Shown here: positions 1-5,147 of the stretch, in pieces | Position numbering within the stretch: the first letter of the stretch is position 1 | How the letters are laid out: each line of letters opens with the position of its first letter | Assembly: GCA_002323775.1 (NCBI GenBank) | Contig: DCPV01000081.1 | Location: 1-5,147, forward strand | Source: Firmicutes bacterium UBA1535 | Lineage (GTDB): Bacteria; Bacillota; Clostridia; Tissierellales; Sedimentibacteraceae | Length of the DNA: 5,147 nt | Direction of reading: 5' to 3' | Notes under the pieces: model-generated | The model's database searches: none | Seen by the model: the letters and a program-made list of their open reading frames with translations, nothing else | What the model was told of the DNA's origin: nothing | Translations under genes and position numbers: made by a program

Positions 1-34
1 AATTTATTTTTTATAATATAATTAAAATACAATA

Positions 35-802
35 TTATTCAATCACTTTTACAATATCGCTTCCGCTAAATATTATTTTAAGCATAAACTGCGGTAAAAG
101 CATTTGTCTTTTAATTCTCTTTGGCTCCTTCATAAGTCTATAGAACCATTCTAAACCCAATTTTATGTATATATCGGGAGCTCTTTTTACCTCACCGGCT
201 AGTCCATCAACAGTCCCACCGTTAGCTACTATTATTTTTGTATTAAGTAAACTTTTATTATATTCAACCCATGATTCTTGCTTCTTCGCTCCAAAGCCTA
301 CAAATAGAATATCAGGAGCTTTATCGTTTATATCAGCTATAAGTAATTTTTCTTCTTCATGCCCCTGCATACCTAGGTGCGTACCTTTGAAATATCCATC
401 TCTTGCACCTACAATTTTCACATTAGGGTATTCACTTAATATTTTTTGTGCCGCTTTTTCAGCAACTCCCGGCTTACCGCCAACAAAATAGATTTTCAAG
501 CCTTTTTCATTTGCAAGCTTTATTAAATTAACAGTTAAATCATATCCAGCTACCTTTTCTTTAAGTGGATTTTTTTTAATTTTAGAAGCATAAATAAGTC
601 CTACACCGTCTGGGATGTTTAAGTCTGATTTGTTCAGCAATTGTCTGAATTCATCATCTTTTTTAGCCATCATAATAAATTCAGTGTTAGGAGTATAAAT
701 AATATATTGCTCATTGTTATCAATTTTACTTTGACACATTTTTACAGCTTCATTCATATTGACATTATCTATACGTGTTCCCATTATATCCAGTCTTTTC
801 AT
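35..802 (-). CDS. tagA: WecG/TagA/CpsF-family N-acetylmannosaminyltransferase
   Basis: This enzyme is expected to transfer ManNAc from UDP-ManNAc to GlcNAc-diphospho-undecaprenol at the inner membrane face, the committed step in teichoic acid or secondary cell wall polymer linkage synthesis. It is a GT26 protein of 255 residues, close to the family norm. From the ATG at 802, YTPNTEF places Thr at 37 and NIPDG places Asp at 65. These are the numbers I recall for the catalytic-site residues of Thermoanaerobacter italicus TagA, which supports this start over a TTG at 823. Other signatures are VAGYDL (84-89), FVGG (106-109), GARDGYF (132-138), VGFGAKKQE (168-176), NGGTVD, and the C-terminal GLEWFYRLMKEPKR, part of the membrane-binding tail. 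Oddities are Lys83 where Arg is usual and about eight extra residues (THLGMQGH, 141-148) after GYF. It lies 31 bases after the CsaB fusion. In P. alvei, CsaB modifies the TagA product, so the two probably act in sequence. WecG or CpsF specificity cannot be excluded. Confidence 0.93.
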   Translation of the reverse strand: MKRLDIMGTRIDNVNMNEAVKMCQSKIDNNEQYIIYTPNTEFIMMAKKDDEFRQLLNKSDLNIPDGVGLIYASKIKKNPLKEKVAGYDLTVNLIKLANEKGLKIYFVGGKPGVAEKAAQKILSEYPNVKIVGARDGYFKGTHLGMQGHEEEKLLIADINDKAPDILFVGFGAKKQESWVEYNKSLLNTKIIVANGGTVDGLAGEVKRAPDIYIKLGLEWFYRLMKEPKRIKRQMLLPQFMLKIIFSGSDIVKVIE

Positions 803-814
803 TCTTGTAAAAAT

Positions 815-820
815 TCCTTT
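815..820 (-). promoter_or_regulatory. Likely ribosome binding site of the tagA homologue
   Basis: The minus strand reads AAAGGA, 12 bases before the ATG at 802. This is slightly longer than ideal spacing. A TTG at 823 would extend the protein by seven residues but has only a T/A-rich stretch before it. The motif sits within that extension, which favours 802 as the start. Confidence 0.6.
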
Positions 821-833
821 CAATAAAAAAGTA

Positions 834-3077
834 TTAAAACCATTTATTCATATATTCATCAAGAACAGTCATGTTCATTTTAGCCTTGTTATTTAGCTCT
901 ATTATCTTATGCTCAATACTTTGCGATATCTCATCTCTATTTTCCATTAGCTTCACTAATTCAACAAATATCTTTTCTACATCCAAATTATCTAAATCAT
1001 TTTCTACAGGTAAACTAACTTCATTCAAATATGATTTTACTTTCGGTTGATAAGCAAGACCATACACAGGTATACCACTAATCAAGGCATAAATAATACT
1101 ATGCAATCTCATGCTTATTATAAGCTCCATTTTTCGTATAATACTGCTGATTTCCTCATAATTATAAGAAGTTTCTAAAATATATGCTTTATTAGACATT
1201 CTTTTAATTACTTCTTGACTTGTCAGTATATCATTTATACGCTTTGTTTTTTGCATAGGAATAAATAAAACATTAACATTTTTTTCAGCTATAAGTTTAT
1301 CACATAGACTTGCAATATCTGTTATGTATTTATCATTATTTCCCCAAGGTCTTATCATTACTCCTATGATTTTTTTATCTGCTGGTATGCCTTCCTTTGC
1401 AAATATTTCATCGCAAACCTCAATTTTTTGCATATTCTTATAACTAAATACCATATCGGCAGTAACTTCCATTTTAGGATTATTGATACCAAGCTTCTTT
1501 GCAAGTTCATGAGATTCACTATCTCTAAAGGTTATCAAATCAACCTTATCAACTATATTTCTAACAAGATTTTTGTTAAAGTTTTTATTTATAGGTCCTA
1601 GTCCATTTGCAAGCATTACAACTTTTTTATGGTGTAATTTCGCATACCAAATAATGCTAAGGTAATAGTACAAAGACCTTGAGCTTGTCGCATCTTGTAA
1701 TAAACTTCCTCCATTAGCTATTATTATTTGGTTTTTCTTTATTTCTTTCATGATTTTAAATATATTAAAACCATATACATGTTTGATTTTATTACTGTCT
1801 AATAATTTATCACTGTCATTCGAAAGAACTGTGATACTTGATTTAGGATATTTCTCTAAAAATGATTTAGAAAATATATCAAAAATTGCATCGTCTCCGC
1901 TGTTATTAAAGCCTATATATCCGAAAACAAGTGCATTAATATCCTTATTTCTCAAAATGTCTGGCGAACACAGTTCATTATACATTCCTACTGCATCATT
2001 AGCCATTCTGTCTACACTATAGTTTTCTAATACTACTTTCTTATTGAAGTTCTCTATTTTTTCTTTTTGCTCTTTATCCATACTGATTACTTTAATGACA
2101 TCTTCAACAAGAACATCTTCATTGAAATCTCGAGTTTTCCTACAGGTGAAATTATTTAAAATAGCTTCTTGCAATTTTTCTTCAGTAAATATTCCCATAT
2201 ATCCATAATTTCCAGATAAGACAACTGCTTTTTTCATAATCATAGCTTCTAATGCCGCCCTGCTAATACCGACAAAAAAGTCTGATATTGCAATATATTC
2301 ATTTATATTTGTCTGAGCGCCTTCAACATGGACAACTTCACGCCCTAAGCTTTTATTTTTATCATCAGCAAGTTTTTTTATTGCATCATACTCTTTTCCG
2401 GGACCAACTATAATTAGTTTAATTTTATCATTTATTCTTAAAAACTTATCAATATTATTAATAAGTGATATTGCAGTTATACTTGTTGCGCTTTCTAGCC
2501 TGCTCACATGCAATATATTCACACTATTTTCAAATCTGCTTACGTTGTTTATGTTCTTCACCGCAATATTTTCATTAAATAACTCCGGATTTATTCCATT
2601 AACTGTTATTTTGATATTTTCTTTATTAATATCATAATTTTTTAATAAATATTCTTTTATATCATCACTTACAGCTAAAGTTCTTTCGCCCCAATTAGTT
2701 AAAAAGTTCAGAAGCGGACTTGTCTTGAAATTGAAATGAGCTGTTGTAACAAATTTAAAATTAAGTCTTTTTTTAAGCTTTCCACAAATATAAGCAGGTA
2801 TTCTCGCATGAGCGTGTACAATATCGACTTTTTCATCAATTATAATTTTTTTAAGCATATTATATGACTTTATAACATTAGCAATGCTTTTATCATGTAA
2901 CGGAACTTTGTAATGCTTAATACCACTTTCCTCAAGGTATTTTACAAAACCTCCTCCATTTGATGCAACTATTATATCATATCCCATTTTCTTTAATTTC
3001 TTTGATAATTCAAGCACATGAGTTTCAGCTCCACCCATATCCATCAACATAGTAACCATAAATATTTTTATACTCAT
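834..3077 (-). CDS. csaB: Fused GT4-like glycosyltransferase and CsaB-type polysaccharide pyruvyl transferase
   Basis: This is a 747-residue two-domain cytoplasmic enzyme. Residues 1-370 are GT-B/GT4-like: the GGAETH loop is at 15-20, DIVHAHAR at about 85-92, WGERTLAVSDDI at 129-140, NGINPELF at 160-167 and SRAALEAM at 272-279. Residues from about 380 to the end match polysaccharide pyruvyl transferase: GYIGFNNSGDDA at 386-397, NGGSLLQD at 455-462, NGLGPI at 491-496, FRDSES at 517-522, MRLHS at 656-660 and YQPKVKSYL at 676-684. CsaB transfers pyruvate from phosphoenolpyruvate to make a 4,6-ketal on ManNAc of secondary cell wall polymers, creating the ligand for SLH domains. The two halves are usually separate proteins of about 370 residues each. 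Here they run in one frame through a linker of roughly 10 residues, with no stop and no well-placed internal start. The GT4 half lacks the usual Lys after R193 and the first Glu of EX7E (V269; E277 is present). The ATG has a modest GGGTG site at 3088-3084, six bases upstream. Domain calls are strong; the substrate is inferred. Confidence 0.92.
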   Translation of the reverse strand: MSIKIFMVTMLMDMGGAETHVLELSKKLKKMGYDIIVASNGGGFVKYLEESGIKHYKVPLHDKSIANVIKSYNMLKKIIIDEKVDIVHAHARIPAYICGKLKKRLNFKFVTTAHFNFKTSPLLNFLTNWGERTLAVSDDIKEYLLKNYDINKENIKITVNGINPELFNENIAVKNINNVSRFENSVNILHVSRLESATSITAISLINNIDKFLRINDKIKLIIVGPGKEYDAIKKLADDKNKSLGREVVHVEGAQTNINEYIAISDFFVGISRAALEAMIMKKAVVLSGNYGYMGIFTEEKLQEAILNNFTCRKTRDFNEDVLVEDVIKVISMDKEQKEKIENFNKKVVLENYSVDRMANDAVGMYNELCSPDILRNKDINALVFGYIGFNNSGDDAIFDIFSKSFLEKYPKSSITVLSNDSDKLLDSNKIKHVYGFNIFKIMKEIKKNQIIIANGGSLLQDATSSRSLYYYLSIIWYAKLHHKKVVMLANGLGPINKNFNKNLVRNIVDKVDLITFRDSESHELAKKLGINNPKMEVTADMVFSYKNMQKIEVCDEIFAKEGIPADKKIIGVMIRPWGNNDKYITDIASLCDKLIAEKNVNVLFIPMQKTKRINDILTSQEVIKRMSNKAYILETSYNYEEISSIIRKMELIISMRLHSIIYALISGIPVYGLAYQPKVKSYLNEVSLPVENDLDNLDVEKIFVELVKLMENRDEISQSIEHKIIELNNKAKMNMTVLDEYMNKWF

Positions 3078-3136
3078 TTAAAACACCCATTTCTTTATAT
3101 AATATGCAAATTTCATAAAAGTTCTGATTTGTAGCT

Positions 3137-3619
3137 TTATTTATTAGCTAAAATATCTGTCACCTTTGCTGTTGTTTTTACAAATTTTGTTACAACTTCA
3201 TATTCTGAGTTTATTTTAAGGTCTAATGTCCCTGACAAATAATATCCACTATCTTTGTCTACAGCAGTTGATTCAATAGTTAGAAAAACCGTATAATATC
3301 CTGTTTTTTCAGCTTGGACAAGTTCCCCTGTGCTTTTTACCTCATTAACTTTATATGGCTCAACCTTAATATCTTTGATTTTTCCCATATATGTTCCCTT
3401 TTTTTCATCATAAACCTTATCACCTATATGGAAGGCTTCTGTTGTCATACTTCTTACATTGACGATTGAAGCGACATATTCTAAATCCTTATATGCTTGT
3501 TTAACTCCTAAACCGCTCTTTTTATCAATAAAAGCAAATTTTAATACCGCTACTCCAATGATCGCAGAGATTGCAATAACTACTATAATATCTATAATAT
3601 TTAATTTTTTCTTTTTCAT
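3137..3619 (-). CDS. DUF4330-type single-pass membrane protein (second of two)
   Basis: This is a 160-residue protein of unknown function, starting MKKKKLNIIDI. It has a positively charged N-terminus, one transmembrane helix at about 8-30, and a likely extracytoplasmic domain containing IGDKV (65-69) and YMGKI (77-81). These align with VGDKI and YLGVV in the preceding protein. The shared N-I-x-D opening, single helix and G-D-K / x-G-x-I pattern mark the two as paralogues of the DUF4330 type, though identity elsewhere is low. The start at 3619 is chosen over the in-frame ATG at 3640 because GGAGG stands five bases before it. The gene follows the first copy after 83 bases and precedes the pyruvyl transferase fusion by 59 bases, all on one strand. 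No enzyme motif is visible. The two proteins could work as a hetero-oligomer in wall-polymer assembly; this is speculation from their pairing. Confidence 0.85.
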   Translation of the reverse strand: MKKKKLNIIDIIVVIAISAIIGVAVLKFAFIDKKSGLGVKQAYKDLEYVASIVNVRSMTTEAFHIGDKVYDEKKGTYMGKIKDIKVEPYKVNEVKSTGELVQAEKTGYYTVFLTIESTAVDKDSGYYLSGTLDLKINSEYEVVTKFVKTTAKVTDILANK

Positions 3620-3624
3620 ATTAA

Positions 3625-3629
3625 CCTCC
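3625..3629 (-). promoter_or_regulatory. Ribosome binding site that sets the start of the second DUF4330 gene
   Basis: On the minus strand GGAGG lies five bases before the ATG at 3619. An in-frame ATG 21 bases upstream, at 3640, has no such site. The Shine-Dalgarno sequence sits inside the extra seven codons (MAYLEVN) that the longer reading would add, so the start at 3619 is preferred. Confidence 0.85.
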
Positions 3630-3640
3630 AAATATGCCAT

Positions 3641-3683
3641 AATTTCACTACAAAAGCTATTTAATAAATTACAGCGTGAAATT
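3641..3683 (-). repeat. Imperfect inverted repeat in the spacer between the two DUF4330 genes
   Basis: AATTTCAC at 3641-3648 is the exact reverse complement of GTGAAATT at 3676-3683. Inside it, GCTATTT (3656-3662) can pair with AAAT (3666-3669) and AGC (3673-3675), giving an interrupted stem around a three-base loop. The stem is AU-rich and no T-run follows on the minus strand, so it is not an intrinsic terminator. It could be an mRNA processing or translation-modulating structure, or chance in AT-rich DNA. It is the only notable structure in the longest spacer of the window. Confidence 0.3.
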
Positions 3684-3702
3684 TACTTATCATTAAAGCC
3701 CA

Positions 3703-4191
3703 TTACTTTAATAGTATGTCAACAACATATGATATGAATACATACCCTCTGCCTTTAGCGTTAAGCTGTGTGCCGATTTTAATATTGCTTCCTTCTACCA
3801 TTATATTTTCATCACTTTCAATGCCATTTCCTTTAATAGTGATATTTATAGAATATTTATTAGGAATTTCATATTCTTCGTACGCACCTGTGTTTGGGTT
3901 AAACATAGGAATAGTCTGATTAACGTATTCTACCTTAGTAACCACTCCCAAATATTGTAAATTAACACTGTTCCAGATTTTATCTCCTACCTTAACATAC
4001 TGTACAGATTCCAAGTTTTGATGCTGGCTATTAAGCACATATTCTATTTCCTTAGTCTTTGCCGATGATATTGCACTATTATTGCTATTAGACCTAATTA
4101 CTTTTATCCCAAATACTGCTACTGCTATAACGATAATTATTATCAATATATCAACAATATTTAGTAATCCAAAAAATTTCTTTTTGCTCAT
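3703..4191 (-). CDS. DUF4330-type single-pass membrane protein (first of two)
   Basis: This is a 162-residue protein of unknown function. It has a short Lys-rich N-terminus (MSKKKFFG), one transmembrane helix at about 11-32 (NIVDILIIIIVIAVAVFGIK), and a soluble domain rich in beta-strand pattern. By the positive-inside rule the soluble domain should face outside. The N(I)VDI opening before the helix and the later VGDKI / YLGVV segment (about 68-84) resemble the DUF4330 family, which I recall from exopolysaccharide and cell-wall gene clusters of clostridia and cyanobacteria. The ATG overlaps the stop of the glycosyltransferase by four bases and has a good GAGGAG site. There is no lipobox, catalytic motif or cysteine. 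It shares its layout with the next gene but the sequences have diverged widely. A scaffolding or assembly role in polymer export is inference only. The gene is certain; the family name was assigned by eye. Confidence 0.85.
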   Translation of the reverse strand: MSKKKFFGLLNIVDILIIIIVIAVAVFGIKVIRSNSNNSAISSAKTKEIEYVLNSQHQNLESVQYVKVGDKIWNSVNLQYLGVVTKVEYVNQTIPMFNPNTGAYEEYEIPNKYSINITIKGNGIESDENIMVEGSNIKIGTQLNAKGRGYVFISYVVDILLK

Positions 4192-5147
4192 TGGTTTTCT
4201 CCTCGCTTTAAAGTATATAATTGTTCTATTTTTCTTGCCATTTCTTCTGCTAGAAACTTATCCTTAATATGCTCCATTGAGTTTTTACTATAAAGCTCAT
4301 ACAAGCTCTTATCATCTAAAATATCAGTTATTGCACTCGCTAAAGCCTTATAATCTCTACAATTTACTAACTTGCCCGTAACATTGTCTATTATTACCTC
4401 GTCTACCCCTCCAGAATTTGTTCCAACTGCCGGTATTCCCATGCCCATTCCCTCAATTATTGATATACATAAGGCTTCTTGAATTGAGGTTATCACATTT
4501 ATATCAAAAACGCTCATGAGACTTTCAATATCATTCACAAATCCAGTAAAAATAACTTCATCATCAAGACCAAGTGCATTAACCTCAGCCTTTAACTGAT
4601 TTTCAAGACTTCCTGAACCAGCAATGACAAATTTTACAGGTCTATTTGATTTATTTCTTTTATCTACCATTTCTTTAGCTGCCTTTATAAATGTGCTTAT
4701 ATCCTTTACAGCTTCAAGCCTTGCTGCTATACCTACAACAGCATCTTCACTTTTAATACCATACTTGGCTTTGATAATATTTATTTCTTCGCTTGGCAAT
4801 CTATTAAAAATCTCTATGCCATTGTAAATAATAGCTATCTGTTTTTCACTTATATTTGCTTCTAGCATAGATTTTTCAACTGCTTTAGAAACTACAGTTA
4901 TCTTATCGCTAAACATTTTATTTATAATTCTGTTTAAAATTCTTTTAACTGTATTATTTGTTGGGTTTTCAAGACAATGCTTTGTATTAATAACATATTT
5001 AACCCCAGCTATCCTAGCAGCTATCCTAGCTGATAGACTTGCATGAGTGTGTACAATATCTGGCTTATAATCTTTAAAAATCTTCTTAAACTTAGCTATG
5101 TCATTAAAGCTTAAAGATTTTTCATCCATATCACAAATATATATTAT
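4188..5147 (-). CDS. GT4 (group 1) glycosyltransferase, N-terminus cut off by window edge
   Basis: This is a cytoplasmic, membrane-associated retaining glycosyltransferase of the GT-B fold that probably adds a sugar from a nucleotide-sugar donor to a lipid-linked glycan. The first ATG in the window is at 5129, but the frame stays open to base 5147 (reading IIYICD before that Met). The DIVHTH motif follows only about 23 residues after it, so some 50-70 N-terminal residues, including the usual glycine-rich GGAE-type loop, probably lie outside. Numbering from the 5129 Met gives 313 residues. The donor site is intact: R137 and K142 in GIAARLEAVKD, GSGS at 171-174, and the EX7E pair E218/E226 in QEALCISIIEGM, followed by GTNSGG. 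The stop overlaps the next gene's start (ATGA, 4188-4191). A 12-base tandem repeat encodes ARIA twice at residues 34-41. The acceptor and sugar cannot be deduced. The family call is secure; a role in secondary cell wall polymer or capsule synthesis is inferred from the neighbours. Confidence 0.93.
   Translation of the reverse strand: MIYICDMDEKSLSFNDIAKFKKIFKDYKPDIVHTHASLSARIAARIAGVKYVINTKHCLENPTNNTVKRILNRIINKMFSDKITVVSKAVEKSMLEANISEKQIAIIYNGIEIFNRLPSEEINIIKAKYGIKSEDAVVGIAARLEAVKDISTFIKAAKEMVDKRNKSNRPVKFVIAGSGSLENQLKAEVNALGLDDEVIFTGFVNDIESLMSVFDINVITSIQEALCISIIEGMGMGIPAVGTNSGGVDEVIIDNVTGKLVNCRDYKALASAITDILDDKSLYELYSKNSMEHIKDKFLAEEMARKIEQLYTLKRGENQ
4199..4204 (-). promoter_or_regulatory. Ribosome binding site of the first DUF4330 gene
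   Basis: On the minus strand the sequence reads GAGGAG, seven bases before the ATG at 4191. It lies inside the last codons of the upstream glycosyltransferase gene. Together with the ATGA stop/start overlap this supports translational coupling of the two genes and fixes the start of the downstream one. Confidence 0.8.
5007..5030 (-). repeat. Two tandem copies of a 12-base repeat inside the GT4 gene
   Basis: On the plus strand AGCTATCCTAGC occurs twice in perfect tandem (5007-5018 and 5019-5030). On the minus strand it encodes Ala-Arg-Ile-Ala twice with the same codons, in the helix after DIVHTHASLS. The repeat unit is a multiple of three, so gain or loss of a copy would keep the frame. R-x-A-x-R-x-A patterns are normal at this place in the family, so only the exact DNA identity is notable. 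Confidence 0.75.

Noticed and set aside
1..34. AT-rich tail after the tagA stop, examined for a terminator, and a TATAAT on the plus strand at 12-17.
   Set aside because: No GC-bearing stem or stem plus T-run is visible in these 34 bases. The TATAAT has no -35 partner within the window and is unremarkable in such AT-rich sequence.
165..491. Plus-strand open frames across the window (for example 165-491, 1750-2022, 3459-3737, 4624-4827).
   Set aside because: All lie antisense to well-recognised minus-strand genes (3459-3737 also covers the spacer between the DUF4330 genes), and their translations show no family motif.
803..823. Seven-codon extension of the tagA homologue from a TTG at 823.
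   Set aside because: No Shine-Dalgarno sequence precedes the TTG, and an AAAGGA lies inside the extension in position to serve the ATG at 802. Thr37/Asp65 numbering also fits the shorter form.
1938..1970. Possible separate translation start for the pyruvyl transferase half at the domain junction (ATG of Met365, TTG of Leu375, and an out-of-frame ATG after AAGGATATTA).
   Set aside because: The in-frame candidates lack a correctly spaced ribosome binding site. The ATG with the better site is in another frame that stops after a few codons. A single polypeptide is the simpler reading.
3078..3116. A 12-codon reading frame (MKFAYYIKKWVF, stop) on the minus strand ending directly against the ATG of the csaB fusion, a possible leader peptide.
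   Set aside because: No ribosome binding site precedes its ATG, it has no regulatory codon bias, and frames this short are expected by chance. Its 3' part simply contains the downstream GGGTG site.
3668..3696. Possible minus-strand promoter before the second DUF4330 gene: TTAATG, 17 bases, TGTAAT.
   Set aside because: The -10 matches five of six bases but the -35 only three of six. Such pairs are frequent in DNA this AT-rich, and the gene order suggests read-through from upstream.

Overview
The window looks like the interior of one polysaccharide-assembly operon from a low-GC Gram-positive bacterium, most likely an anaerobic member of the Clostridia (Bacillota). The grounds are the very AT-rich DNA, the strong GGAGG-type ribosome binding sites, and the gene set: TagA, CsaB, group 1 glycosyltransferases and DUF4330 proteins. 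I cannot name the genus. All five genes lie on the minus strand, so transcription runs from high to low coordinates. No convincing promoter or terminator is visible inside the window.

In transcription order the layout is as follows. (1) At 5147-4188 is a GT4 glycosyltransferase whose N-terminus is cut off by the window edge. (2) At 4191-3703 is a DUF4330-type single-pass membrane protein, joined to the first gene by an ATGA overlap. (3) At 3619-3137 is a second, divergent DUF4330-type protein, after an 83-base spacer that contains an inverted repeat. (4) At 3077-834 is a 747-residue protein that fuses an N-terminal GT4-like glycosyltransferase to a C-terminal CsaB-type polysaccharide pyruvyl transferase. 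(5) At 802-35 is a WecG/TagA/CpsF-family N-acetylmannosaminyltransferase. Spacers are short (none exceeds 83 bases), so the window is almost wholly coding.

The genes point to a pyruvylated secondary cell wall polymer, the ligand that SLH-domain S-layer proteins bind. In Paenibacillus alvei, TagA makes lipid-linked ManNAc-GlcNAc and CsaB adds a 4,6-pyruvate ketal to the ManNAc. Here the same two activities are neighbours, CsaB is covalently tied to a glycosyltransferase, and a second GT4 enzyme is available for further sugars. The two DUF4330 proteins have no known function. Their single N-terminal membrane anchor and extracytoplasmic domain suggest a role in assembly or export of the polymer at the membrane; this is inference.

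The points most worth a second look are the GT4-CsaB fusion, the degenerate donor-site motifs of its GT4 half, the tandem DUF4330 pair placed between the sugar transferases, and an apparent short insertion plus an Arg-to-Lys change in the TagA homologue.
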